From positions 1-33,732 of the forward strand of contig JAICLZ010000046.1 of NCBI GenBank assembly GCA_025929535.1: DNA of 33,732 nucleotides, read 5' to 3'. Each line of letters opens with the position of its first letter. The stretch's first letter is position 1. The notes under the pieces were generated by a model. The model did not search any database and was not told where the DNA came from. It worked only from the letters and a program-made list of their open reading frames with translations. The DNA is from Gemmatimonadaceae bacterium (GTDB taxonomy: Bacteria; Gemmatimonadota; Gemmatimonadetes; Gemmatimonadales; Gemmatimonadaceae). Shown piece after piece: positions 1 through 6,995 of the stretch. The position numbers and the translations under genes were made by a program.

Positions 1-404
1 ATCCGTTCCCACACGCGCATGAAATCGGCTTTCTTCTTCGAAAGCACGACGGAGCCTTCCTGATCCTCGAGATGCTCGAGCAGCACCTCGACCTCGTCGC
101 CGGGCTTGAGGTCGGGATGATCCTTGAACTCTTCGAGCGGAACGGCGCCCTCGGACTTGAAGCCGATGTCGAGGATGACCATGTTGTCCCGGATTTCCAG
201 GACCTTGCTCTTGACGATCTCACCTTCGTCGATCGACGCGAGTGTTCCCGCGTACAGCTCGATCATCTCCGCTTCCTGCTCGGGCGTGTACTCGTCTTCG
301 TCCCACCGGTTGTCCCCGTGAGCGAGAAGGCGCAGCTGTCCCTTCTGCTGGTCGCGCTGTGAGAGCGTGGTTGTTGGGGTGGTCTCTTCTTCTAGATCAG
401 GCAT
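1..404 (-). CDS. rpsA: 30S ribosomal protein S1, N-terminal part (cut by window edge)
   Basis: This is the first 134 codons of ribosomal protein S1, which binds mRNA on the small subunit and helps initiation on structured or weak-SD messages. The ATG is at 404-402, preceded by an AGGAGA Shine-Dalgarno (plus-strand 416-421). After an acidic, Gln-rich N-terminal stretch, the first S1 (OB-fold) repeat starts near residue 66, with the pattern DEGEIVKSKVLEIRDNMV followed by DIGFKSEGAVPLEEF, typical of S1 repeat 1. The rest of the protein lies beyond position 1. It follows cmk on the same strand, and cmk-rpsA adjacency is widespread in bacteria. A gap of about 195 bp with a promoter candidate separates the two, so rpsA is probably also transcribed independently. 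Confidence 0.95.
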   Translation of the reverse strand, partial: MPDLEEETTPTTTLSQRDQQKGQLRLLAHGDNRWDEDEYTPEQEAEMIELYAGTLASIDEGEIVKSKVLEIRDNMVILDIGFKSEGAVPLEEFKDHPDLKPGDEVEVLLEHLEDQEGSVVLSKKKADFMRVWER

Positions 405-431
405 ACGGTTGCGATTCTCCTAAACCGCGGG

Positions 432-459
432 ATTATTTAGGCTCGCCGCGACGAGTCAG
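432..459 (-). promoter_or_regulatory. Candidate sigma70-type promoter of rpsA
   Basis: On the minus strand CTGACT (459-454) and AATAAT (437-432) are separated by 16 bases, a fair match to TTGACA/TATAAT. Transcription would start near 425, just before the AGGAGA ribosome binding site, giving a very short leader. This rests on sequence matching only. Confidence 0.4.
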
Positions 460-567
460 CAGGGTGAATGGGAAATACCGACGACGTATGCGCGCAACGC
501 GATCGCGCTGCGCGAACGAGGCCGGGCTCGAATCTTTGTATTCGAAGGGGTAAAGCTAGTCAGCATC

Positions 568-586
568 GTCGGTTAGCGCAACCGAC
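568..586 (-). other. Perfect hairpin just after cmk
   Basis: GTCGGTT and AACCGAC form a 7-bp stem with a 5-base loop, 14 bp past the cmk stop. No T-run follows, so it is not a standard intrinsic terminator. It could protect the 3' end of the upstream operon mRNA or be a Rho-linked or processing element. Confidence 0.4.
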
Positions 587-599
587 CGCTGGTGTATTC

Positions 600-1331
600 T
601 CAACTGCGTGGCGCCAACCCTTCTGGCCCGCCGTCGCGAAAGACCCGGGCCAGCGAAACGATGCGCTCCACCTGCTCCGCCTGCGTCAGATAGGTGGTGT
701 CGATGAGCACCGCGTCCTTCGCCTGAACGGTCTGGGTCGCGTCCTTCGCATCGCGCTGCACGAGGCGCTCGGTCTCCTCCGCGATCTCGGCGTCCGTGGG
801 CGCGCGGCCATGTCGCTGGGTGAGCCGGCGCCGAGCGCGTTCCCACGGGTCGGCGATCAGAAACACCTTGAGGTGCGCGTCGGGAAAGACGACGGTGCCA
901 ATGTCGCGACCATCCACCACCACATCCCGGCCTTCGGCCGCGCGGCGCACATTCGCATCCACCCACGCTCGCACACCGCGCATCTGGGCCACTCGCGACA
1001 CCAGGCGCGTGACCTCGGGCGCCCGAATGAGCTCCTCCATCGACTCGCCGTTCCACATCGGCGCGAACGTGTGGCGCGATGGCTCGAGCGAGAGCTCACC
1101 CACGAAGCTCAGCACCGTCGTCTCGTCGAACGTGTCTCCCGCGCGCGCGAGTGCGACCGCAGTAGCGGCGCGATAGAGCGCGCCCGAGTCGATGTGCCGG
1201 AAGCCGAGTCGCTGCGCAACCCACTGCGCCGTGGACGACTTTCCCGAAGCGGCAGGTCCGTCGATCGCCACCACGAGCGATGCGCCCGCCGCTCGAATGC
1301 GCGGGGAGGAAGGCGGGGTGGGCATGCTCAT
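600..1331 (-). CDS. cmk: Cytidylate kinase (CMP/dCMP kinase)
   Basis: Cytidylate kinase transfers phosphate from ATP to CMP or dCMP in the cytoplasm, feeding CTP and dCTP synthesis. The 243-residue product has a P-loop (GPAASGKSS, residues 25-33), the CMP-binding motif DSGALYRA (48-55) and the DGRDIGT motif that follows the substrate-binding insert. The length fits the family (about 225 residues) with a slightly longer N-terminus. The ATG at 1331 overlaps the aroA TGA as ATGA, which supports this start and implies translational coupling. Fusion or adjacency of aroA, cmk and rpsA is common in bacteria. Confidence 0.95.
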   Translation of the reverse strand: MSMPTPPSSPRIRAAGASLVVAIDGPAASGKSSTAQWVAQRLGFRHIDSGALYRAATAVALARAGDTFDETTVLSFVGELSLEPSRHTFAPMWNGESMEELIRAPEVTRLVSRVAQMRGVRAWVDANVRRAAEGRDVVVDGRDIGTVVFPDAHLKVFLIADPWERARRRLTQRHGRAPTDAEIAEETERLVQRDAKDATQTVQAKDAVLIDTTYLTQAEQVERIVSLARVFRDGGPEGLAPRS

Positions 1332-2599
1332 CGCGAAAGGAGCGTGCGAGTGACGCGCGCCAGGTCATCCCAGAACGCGGGATACGATACGGCGACGCAC
1401 GCGGGGTCGTCGATCTCGATCTCGTTTCCGGGGAGGGCGCCGAGCACACCGAAGGCCATGGCGATGCGATGATCGCCGTGCGTGACCACGCGCCCGCGCA
1501 GCGGCGCGATGCCGCCGATGACCACGAGCCCGTCCGGAAGCTCCTCGGCGCTCGCACCGATGGCGCGCAGATTCGACACCACCGTCGCGATGCGATCGCT
1601 CTCCTTCACGCGGAGCTCCGCCGCGCCGCGAATCTCGGTGGTGCCCCGCGCGCGCGCGCCCGTGCACGCGAGCAGCGGCAGCTCGTCGATCATCGACGGT
1701 ACCTGCGACTCATCCACCGCCACTCCGTGCAACTCGGAATGCGAGGCGTGGACGGCCCCGGTGCGCTCCCCGCCCTGCTCGGACCCTTCCTCGATCGTCA
1801 CGGCAGCGCCCATCGAGCGAAGCACGTCGAAGAACCCGGTGCGCGTGGGATTGAGACAGACGTTCGGCACACTGACGGGCGCCGAATGCGAGAGTATTGC
1901 GAGCGCGATGAGGAAGGCCGCCGAGGACGGATCCGCCGGCACGCGCATGTCGAGCGGCGCGAGCTCGCCGGCCGGCTCGATGCGCACGCGTGTGCCGTCG
2001 ATCTTCACGCGCGCGCCGAGCGAGCGCAGCATGCGCTCGGTGTGATCGCGCGACCGCGACGGCTCGGTGACTTCCACAGCCACTCCGCCAACCACGCCCG
2101 CGAGGAGGATCGCGCTCTTGATCTGCGCACTCGCGGTCTCGGAGCTCCACGCGATGGACTTCAGCGCACCGCCCTCGATCACCATCGGCAGCCCGTCGCC
2201 CGCCTCGAGCTCGACGCGCGCGCCCATCGCGACGAGCGGACGCGCCACGCGGCGCATTGGGCGCTTGCTCAGGCTCGCGTCACCAATGAAGCGCGAGCGG
2301 AATGCGCACCCTGCGGCGACACCGGCCATGAGGCGTGTGGTGGTGCCACTGTTCCCGCAATCGAGATCTGTCGTGGGCGCGCGCATCGCGCGCGCGCCGC
2401 GCGCATCGATCACGATGTCGCCGCCCAACGGCGGCACCGGGACGCCCAGCGCGCGAAGCACGCCCGCGGTGCTGTGCACATCCGCGGACTGGAGAACGTC
2501 GCGAATCCGCGAACGCCCCGTCGCGAGCGCCGCGAAGATGAGCGCGCGGTGCGACAGCGACTTGTCGCCTGGCACGCGAACCTGGAGCGGTGTCGTCAT
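1328..2599 (-). CDS. aroA: 3-phosphoshikimate 1-carboxyvinyltransferase (EPSP synthase)
   Basis: EPSP synthase joins shikimate-3-phosphate and phosphoenolpyruvate, the sixth step of the shikimate pathway. The 423-residue protein shows the family motifs: PGDKSLSHR (residues 10-18), the GNSGTTTR motif, a TEPSRSRDH segment, ELRVKESDRI, and DHRIAMAF near the C-terminus. The reading frame stays open far upstream, but the product begins at the ATG at 2599: this overlaps the tyrA stop as ATGA, and the family's N-terminal motif follows directly. It lies between tyrA and cmk in the same coupled operon, placing chorismate synthesis and prephenate oxidation together. Confidence 0.96.
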   Translation of the reverse strand: MTTPLQVRVPGDKSLSHRALIFAALATGRSRIRDVLQSADVHSTAGVLRALGVPVPPLGGDIVIDARGARAMRAPTTDLDCGNSGTTTRLMAGVAAGCAFRSRFIGDASLSKRPMRRVARPLVAMGARVELEAGDGLPMVIEGGALKSIAWSSETASAQIKSAILLAGVVGGVAVEVTEPSRSRDHTERMLRSLGARVKIDGTRVRIEPAGELAPLDMRVPADPSSAAFLIALAILSHSAPVSVPNVCLNPTRTGFFDVLRSMGAAVTIEEGSEQGGERTGAVHASHSELHGVAVDESQVPSMIDELPLLACTGARARGTTEIRGAAELRVKESDRIATVVSNLRAIGASAEELPDGLVVIGGIAPLRGRVVTHGDHRIAMAFGVLGALPGNEIEIDDPACVAVSYPAFWDDLARVTRTLLSR

Positions 2600-3429
2600 G
2601 CCTGAGGTTCCGCGGCGCGGCGCCACTCGCGCGCCGAGTCCCAGATCGTGCGAAGCGCCTGCTCGTCGCCGCGTCTGAGCGCATCGCGAATGGACGAAAT
2701 GCCGGTCTCGAGCTGAACGAGTGCTTCGTCCAGCACCACGGGCCGCGCCTTCAACAGTGACACCCACTGCTCGTACGCGCTCGCGGCGAGACGCGTCGTG
2801 TCGCGCGCACCAGGCCCGACGCTCTGCGGATCGACACGCCCCGCCGCGAATGTCGCCGCGAGCGCCGTGGACGCGAGCTGCGGCAGATGGCTGATCCAGG
2901 CCATCAGTACATCGTGCTCTTCTGCGGTGCGATAGTCGATGCGCGCGGCTCCCGCACAGCTCCACAGCCACTTCGCCCAGCGCTCCTGTTCGGCGCTTCG
3001 GCGCGACTCGATGCTCACCGTGCAACCCTCGAACAGATCGGCGCGCGCGGCCCCGAAGCCGGATTCGTGCGAGCCCGCGAGCGGATGCGTGCCGAGGATG
3101 CGCGCGTGCGTCGCTTCATCGAGGTGCAGCGATTCGCGGGACTGCACGCCGCCGCAATGGAGAATCGCGGCTGCTCCAGGCGCACCACGCCTCGCGCGCG
3201 CTGCGAGCTCCGCGATCACCTGCACCGGCACTGCGATGACCACGATGTCCGCGTCCGCCAGCGCGCCGTCCAGCGCGTCCGGCACACGGTGGCCGAGCGC
3301 GCGGGCCATCGCGCAATCCTCCGGCGACGCACTCCAGCCGCGCACGCGCGCGACGTCGCTCGCGAGCGCCTTCACGATCGAGCCACCGATGCATCCGAGA
3401 CCGACGACGGCAACGTTCGGGAGCGTCAT
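2596..3429 (-). CDS. tyrA: Prephenate dehydrogenase
   Basis: TyrA oxidatively decarboxylates prephenate to 4-hydroxyphenylpyruvate with NAD(P)+, the branch to tyrosine. The 277-residue protein has an N-terminal Rossmann motif GLGCIGG (10-16), a strand ending in ADIVVIAVPV, the THPLAGSHESGF substrate-site segment and the helical-domain motif ISHLPQLAS. There is no fused chorismate mutase or ACT domain, so it is the short monofunctional form. The ATG at 3429 overlaps the dapD stop as ATGA, and its own stop overlaps the aroA start the same way. Whether the true substrate is prephenate or arogenate cannot be read from the sequence. Confidence 0.93.
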   Translation of the reverse strand: MTLPNVAVVGLGCIGGSIVKALASDVARVRGWSASPEDCAMARALGHRVPDALDGALADADIVVIAVPVQVIAELAARARRGAPGAAAILHCGGVQSRESLHLDEATHARILGTHPLAGSHESGFGAARADLFEGCTVSIESRRSAEQERWAKWLWSCAGAARIDYRTAEEHDVLMAWISHLPQLASTALAATFAAGRVDPQSVGPGARDTTRLAASAYEQWVSLLKARPVVLDEALVQLETGISSIRDALRRGDEQALRTIWDSAREWRRAAEPQA

Positions 3430-4319
3430 CGCAGGCGCGGCTCGAGCGCGATCGCCGCGTCGGTGTGCTCGTCGCGGTACTTCACGATGATGGGAGTCTG
3501 CAGCGAGAGATGCTGCTGCGCTCCCCACCCGGACGAGATCGGGCGCGCACCGGGCACCACGACCGCGCCCTCCGGAATCTCGAGCGGAGCGCCGCCCTCG
3601 GCACGATGCACCGTCTCGCGCACGAGGTCGTACACCGGAGTCGCACGCGTCAGCATCACGCCCGTGGCCAGAACCGCGCGCCGGCGCACGACCGTGCCTT
3701 CGTACACGCCGCAGTTGCCACCGATGAATACATCGTCCTCGATGATCACCGGCGCAGCATGGGCGGGCTCGAGCACCCCTCCGAGCTGCGCGCCGGCACT
3801 CAGGTGCACGCGCTCGCCCACCTGCGCGCACGAGCCCACCAGCGCGTGCGAGTCGATGGTGGTGCCCGTGCCAATGTGGGAGCCGAGATTCACGAGCATC
3901 GGCGGCATGCAGATGACGCCCGGCGCAACGTACGAGCCGCGTCGCACGATCGAGCCGCCCGGCACGATGCGAATGCCATCCGCGAGCGAAAGATCGCGAG
4001 GCACGAACAGCCGCCGGTCGAAAAAGCGAAACGCACCGCCGGGAACGTGCCCCATCTCGACCATCTCGCTCACCCGGTAGGCGAGCAGCATGCCCGTCTT
4101 CACCCATTCGACGGCGCTCCAGCGCCCGCTCGCGTCGCGCTCTGCGGCACGGACCGCTCCGCGCTCGAGCGCATCGAACAGGACACCGATCGCCCGCTCG
4201 GCCTGCGCGTGATCGAACGGACGACCCTCGGCGTTCGCGGCGGCCGCGCGCTCGATGTGCTCGCGTACGACTTCGAGATCCGATGGCGCGCCAGGCGCGC
4301 TCGAGCGTTCTTCGATCAT
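3426..4319 (-). CDS. dapD: Tetrahydrodipicolinate N-succinyltransferase (DapD)
   Basis: DapD transfers a succinyl group from succinyl-CoA to tetrahydrodipicolinate in lysine and meso-diaminopimelate synthesis. The 297-residue protein has an N-terminal helical part ending in WVKTGMLLAYRVSEM and a left-handed beta-helix (about residues 115-265) of hexapeptide turns, with DapD-like segments VGSCAQVG, LSAGAQLGGVLEP, IIEDDVFIG and PGGSIVRRG. These resemble E. coli DapD more than the acetyl-type DapH. The ATG at 4319 lies 2 bases after the asd stop. asd upstream and dapE two genes upstream support the succinylase route. The reading frame is open further upstream, but that part is the antisense-like frame of asd. 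Confidence 0.92.
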   Translation of the reverse strand: MIEERSSAPGAPSDLEVVREHIERAAAANAEGRPFDHAQAERAIGVLFDALERGAVRAAERDASGRWSAVEWVKTGMLLAYRVSEMVEMGHVPGGAFRFFDRRLFVPRDLSLADGIRIVPGGSIVRRGSYVAPGVICMPPMLVNLGSHIGTGTTIDSHALVGSCAQVGERVHLSAGAQLGGVLEPAHAAPVIIEDDVFIGGNCGVYEGTVVRRRAVLATGVMLTRATPVYDLVRETVHRAEGGAPLEIPEGAVVVPGARPISSGWGAQQHLSLQTPIIVKYRDEHTDAAIALEPRLR

Positions 4320-4321
4320 GC

Positions 4322-5398
4322 TCAGATCGCGAGGAGGCCGCGCGCGAACATCAGCTCCGCGTTCAGAATCGATGCCCCGGCGGCGCCGCGAATCGTGTTG
4401 TGCCCCATCGCGACCAGGCGGAGATCCAGCATCGGATCGGCGCGTACGCGCCCGACCACGACGGACATTCCGTTCCCGGCGTTCACATCGCGGCGTGGCT
4501 GCGGGCGGTCGCGCTCCGTCGTCACGATCACCGGCTGTGCGGGTGCGCTCGGCAACGCCAGCTCGGCAATCGCGCCTGTCCACGAGCGAAGCGCGTGCGT
4601 CGCTTCCTCGGGGGTGGCCGCCGTCGCGAGCTTCACCGACATGCACGCCGTGTGGCCGTGCTCCACGGCAACACGATTCACCTGAGCGCTCACACGCATG
4701 CACGCCGGCGTCACCGCGCCCCGCTCGAAGGTGCCGAGGATCTTGAGCGGCTCACTCTCGATCTTTTCTTCCTCACCGCCGCCGATGAAGGGGATGATGT
4801 TTCCGAGAATGTCGAGCGACGGCACTCCGGGATATCCGGCACCAGAGAGCGCCTGGAGCGTGGTGACGAAGAGCTGCTCCACACCGAACGCCTGATGCAG
4901 CGGGGCAAGCGCGAGCGCGATCACCATCGTCGAGCAATTCGAGTTTGTGACGATCGCGCCGCTCCAGTTGCGCGCGGCGCGCTGGATCGGCAGCAGCGCG
5001 AGGTGATCGGGATTCACTTCCGGGATGAGCAGGGGGACGTCCGCATCCATGCGAAAGTTGCGCGCGTTGCTCAACACCAGCTTCCCCGCGCGCGCGAACG
5101 CCGCCTCCACCTCCTGCGCGGCGTCCGAATCGAGCGCCGAGAACACGATCGACGCGGGAACCTCTGCGGGGTCGCACACGGTGACGATGAGATCGCCCAC
5201 ACGTGAAGGCATGTCTCCACTCAACCAGTGCGCGGCATCGCGATACCGCTTCCCGGACGAGCGCTCGGAGGCGGCGACTGCCGCCACCTCGAACCAGGGA
5301 TGGTCGGCCAGGAGACGGATGAACGTCTGACCCACGGCGCCGGTGGCACCGAGCACGCCGACGGGAATTCTGCGCTGAGGGGAGGCTGCGGCTGTCAT
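4322..5398 (-). CDS. asd: Aspartate-semialdehyde dehydrogenase, archaeal/fungal-like type
   Basis: Asd reduces aspartyl phosphate to aspartate semialdehyde with NADPH, the common step to lysine, diaminopimelate, threonine and methionine. The 358-residue protein has the dinucleotide motif GATGAVGQ (17-24) and catalytic Cys155 in TNSNCSTM. The SNCST active site and the GGGEEEKIESE segment resemble the archaeal/yeast Hom2-type branch rather than the common proteobacterial enzyme with its NCT site; this comparison is from memory of the families. The ATG overlaps the dapE stop as ATGA. The neighbours dapE and dapD place its main flux toward diaminopimelate. Confidence 0.94.
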   Translation of the reverse strand: MTAAASPQRRIPVGVLGATGAVGQTFIRLLADHPWFEVAAVAASERSSGKRYRDAAHWLSGDMPSRVGDLIVTVCDPAEVPASIVFSALDSDAAQEVEAAFARAGKLVLSNARNFRMDADVPLLIPEVNPDHLALLPIQRAARNWSGAIVTNSNCSTMVIALALAPLHQAFGVEQLFVTTLQALSGAGYPGVPSLDILGNIIPFIGGGEEEKIESEPLKILGTFERGAVTPACMRVSAQVNRVAVEHGHTACMSVKLATAATPEEATHALRSWTGAIAELALPSAPAQPVIVTTERDRPQPRRDVNAGNGMSVVVGRVRADPMLDLRLVAMGHNTIRGAAGASILNAELMFARGLLAI

Positions 5399-6390
5399 GA
5401 GGCGAGTAATGTACGCACGATTTGCTCATAGCTGTGGACGGAGCGGCGCAGCTCCTCGATCTCGATGAACTCGTGCGGCGTATGCGCGACGGAAATGGAC
5501 CCCGGACCGAAGAGGAGCGGCGTGCCCCAGCTGTCGAGCAACGGAATGTCGCTGGTGAACGAAACGGGTGCGCAGTCGAATCCCGCGAGCACGGCAAAGT
5601 GCTGCGCCGGAACGTGCGGCGCGAACTCCAGGTCGGCTTTGCCGACGCTCCAGCGCTCGAGCGTATCGCGCACCTGAGCGGGATCGTCCACGAGGCGAAC
5701 CATCAGCTGGGCAACTGCTTCGTCGGGAACGATGTTCGCTTCGCGTCCAGCGTGCAGCGTGCCCACGTTGATCGTGGTGCGCCCGAGCACCGGATCCGTG
5801 GGCAGCTCGAGCTCCGGGAGTGCGGAGAGCAGCGCGAGCATGGGAGCGATCGCGGACGCGCCGAGCTCCGGATAGGCCGAGTGCGCGGCTCGCCCGTGCG
5901 TGCGCACGGTCACGGTCATCGAGCCTTTGGCGCCAGAGGCGAGCCGCCCTTCAGTGGGCTCGCCGTTCACGAGAAAGCGGCTGGTGGCGGGGAGCACGTT
6001 CGCGGCGCGTGCACCGTCCGAGCTCTTCTCCTCGCCGACGACGAAGAGCAGATCGACGCGACGCTCGTCCTGCTCGGCGAGCGCTTGGGCGGCAACCATC
6101 ATCGCTGCGGCGATGCTCTTCGCGTCGCAGGCGCCGCGGCCGGCGAGCCGCGAGTCCGTTCGCGATGGGCCGATGAAGGGTGGAACCGTATCCAGATGCG
6201 TGGAAAGGGTGACGGCGCCATGTCCGTGTGAGGCCCAGATGTTCGCACGTTCGGGCGAGAGCTCCTGAAGGGTGACGGACCATCCGCGGTCCTTCAGCCA
6301 TGCGGCGGCGAGCTCGACCGCAGGACCTTCGGATCCGGTGGGCGACGGCTGGGCGATCAGGGCGTGCGCGAGGTCGACGACATCAGTCAT
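5395..6390 (-). CDS. dapE: M20-family deacylase, probable succinyl-diaminopimelate desuccinylase
   Basis: This zinc amidohydrolase of the M20 family probably removes succinate from N-succinyl-LL-diaminopimelate. Visible metal and catalytic residues are His65 and Asp67 in STHLDT, Asp89 in GRGACDAKS, Glu120-Glu121 in VVGEEKS, Glu144 in NGEPTE and His303 near the C-terminus. At 331 residues it is shorter than E. coli DapE (about 375). The GRGACDAK and NGEPTE motifs are also seen in LysK/ArgE-type deacetylases, so the substrate is assigned mainly from the asd-dapD context. It is the first gene of the minus-strand operon. The 11-bp tandem repeats lie just upstream of its start. Confidence 0.85.
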   Translation of the reverse strand: MTDVVDLAHALIAQPSPTGSEGPAVELAAAWLKDRGWSVTLQELSPERANIWASHGHGAVTLSTHLDTVPPFIGPSRTDSRLAGRGACDAKSIAAAMMVAAQALAEQDERRVDLLFVVGEEKSSDGARAANVLPATSRFLVNGEPTEGRLASGAKGSMTVTVRTHGRAAHSAYPELGASAIAPMLALLSALPELELPTDPVLGRTTINVGTLHAGREANIVPDEAVAQLMVRLVDDPAQVRDTLERWSVGKADLEFAPHVPAQHFAVLAGFDCAPVSFTSDIPLLDSWGTPLLFGPGSISVAHTPHEFIEIEELRRSVHSYEQIVRTLLAS

Positions 6391-6419
6391 CGCCAGAACC
6401 TACCACGCGCGCGATCCAA

Positions 6420-6485
6420 GGGTAAAACGAGGGTAAAACGAGGGTGAAACGAGGGTGAAACGAGGGTGAAACGAGGGTGAAACGG
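6420..6485. repeat. Six tandem 11-bp direct repeats upstream of dapE
   Basis: Six uninterrupted units of GGGTRAAACGA fill 6420-6485. Units 1-2 read GGGTAAAACGA, units 3-5 GGGTGAAACGA, and unit 6 ends in G. The block starts 30 bp upstream of the dapE ATG, in the gap between divergent genes. An 11-bp period is close to one DNA helical turn, so each unit faces the same side of the helix. It could be a cluster of protein sites or a slippage-prone spacer; function is unknown. Confidence 0.9.
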
Positions 6486-6567
6486 CGGTCGCTTCGGGGG
6501 TGTATTAGACAGGCGTAACAGGGTGCCCGGGACGGCGCTCGCCTCGCGAAAAAATACGAGAGAAGCA

Positions 6568-6596
6568 TTGACGCCGGAACGTTCTTTTACTACTTT
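6568..6596 (+). promoter_or_regulatory. Candidate promoter for the small protein / Rad52-like pair, with palindrome in spacer
   Basis: TTGACG (6568-6573) and TACTTT (6591-6596) are separated by exactly 17 bases, pointing toward the plus-strand genes at 6693 and 6996. The spacer contains the perfect palindrome GAACGTTC (6577-6584), where a repressor could block polymerase. GAAC/GTTC half-sites recall some LexA boxes, but those normally have four bases between the halves, so no regulator is named. Confidence 0.5.
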
Positions 6597-6621
6597 TCCC
6601 TCACCGAACAAGACCCGAATC

Positions 6622-6723
6622 ATGGCAGCCGCTCCTCCCCGTCGACGACCGCACGTCGTCGATCGTTACCTATTCGCTGGCAATGCTTTAGAATGGCTCA
6701 CCTCAACCGCCTTCCAGCGATGA
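6622..6723 (+). CDS. Possible 33-codon upstream ORF
   Basis: An ATG at 6622 opens a 33-codon frame whose TGA (6721-6723) overlaps an ATG at 6720 as ATGA; that ATG is an in-frame alternative start of the next gene. It lies inside the leader expected from the promoter at 6568. The product is Arg-rich at its N-terminus and resembles no family I know. No clear Shine-Dalgarno precedes it. It may be a leader peptide or chance. Confidence 0.2.
   Translation: MAAAPPRRRPHVVDRYLFAGNALEWLTSTAFQR
6642..6662 (+). other. Perfect 8-bp hairpin in the leader of the Rad52-like locus
   Basis: TCGACGAC and GTCGTCGA flank a CGCAC loop. It falls about 40 bases after the predicted transcription start and 30 bases before the next ATG. 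No T-run follows. It could be an RNA stem affecting translation, or a DNA inverted repeat bound by a regulator. Confidence 0.45.
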
Positions 6724-6983
6724 TTCGTGGAACCGTTCGGGAGTCCGGAGCACGGAAAGAACCAGCGGTGCTCATGCGTATCCGCGAGCTCGATCCGCGC
6801 AGCAAGTGTGGTGCAAGCACGACCGTAATGCAGCTCTTCAGAGTGGATGACTTGCCGGAAGATTCGCCTCGCGTGCACATGGTCTTTCACGACCGGCACG
6901 GCTGGTATTGCGAGCACGGACGGGAATGCCCCGCCGTCGCGGCGGTACGCCGGCACCAACGGCTGGATTCCTTGGATACATAG
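6693..6983 (+). CDS. Small Cys/His-containing protein of unknown function
   Basis: I do not recognise this 96-residue protein. Its C-terminal third carries the pattern HGWYCEHGREC, i.e. closely spaced Cys and His residues with an earlier Cys, which could bind a metal. The middle alternates charged and hydrophobic residues (LFRVDDLPEDSPRVHMVFHDRHG) like a small beta fold. No signal peptide or membrane segment is visible. Start choice is uncertain: 6693 and 6720 are both ATG in frame and neither has a good Shine-Dalgarno; 6720 would give 87 residues. It ends 12 bp before the Rad52-like gene, so the two are probably co-transcribed and may act in the same process. Confidence 0.6.
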   Translation: MAHLNRLPAMIRGTVRESGARKEPAVLMRIRELDPRSKCGASTTVMQLFRVDDLPEDSPRVHMVFHDRHGWYCEHGRECPAVAAVRRHQRLDSLDT

Positions 6984-6995
6984 GGTGGACTGGAC

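Noticed and set aside
2600-3025. N-terminal extension of aroA to an upstream ATG
   Set aside because: The extension lies in an Arg-rich shadow frame of tyrA. The ATGA overlap and the family N-terminus fix the start at 2599.
6391-6420. Lysine riboswitch upstream of dapE
   Set aside because: The gap holds short repeats rather than the roughly 170-base multi-helix lysine aptamer.
6420-6485. CRISPR array
   Set aside because: Units are 11 bp with no spacers and no cas genes are nearby.
6568-6596. Classical LexA box in the Rad52-like promoter
   Set aside because: GAACGTTC lacks the four-base spacer of GAAC-N4-GTTC boxes, so only a generic palindrome is claimed.
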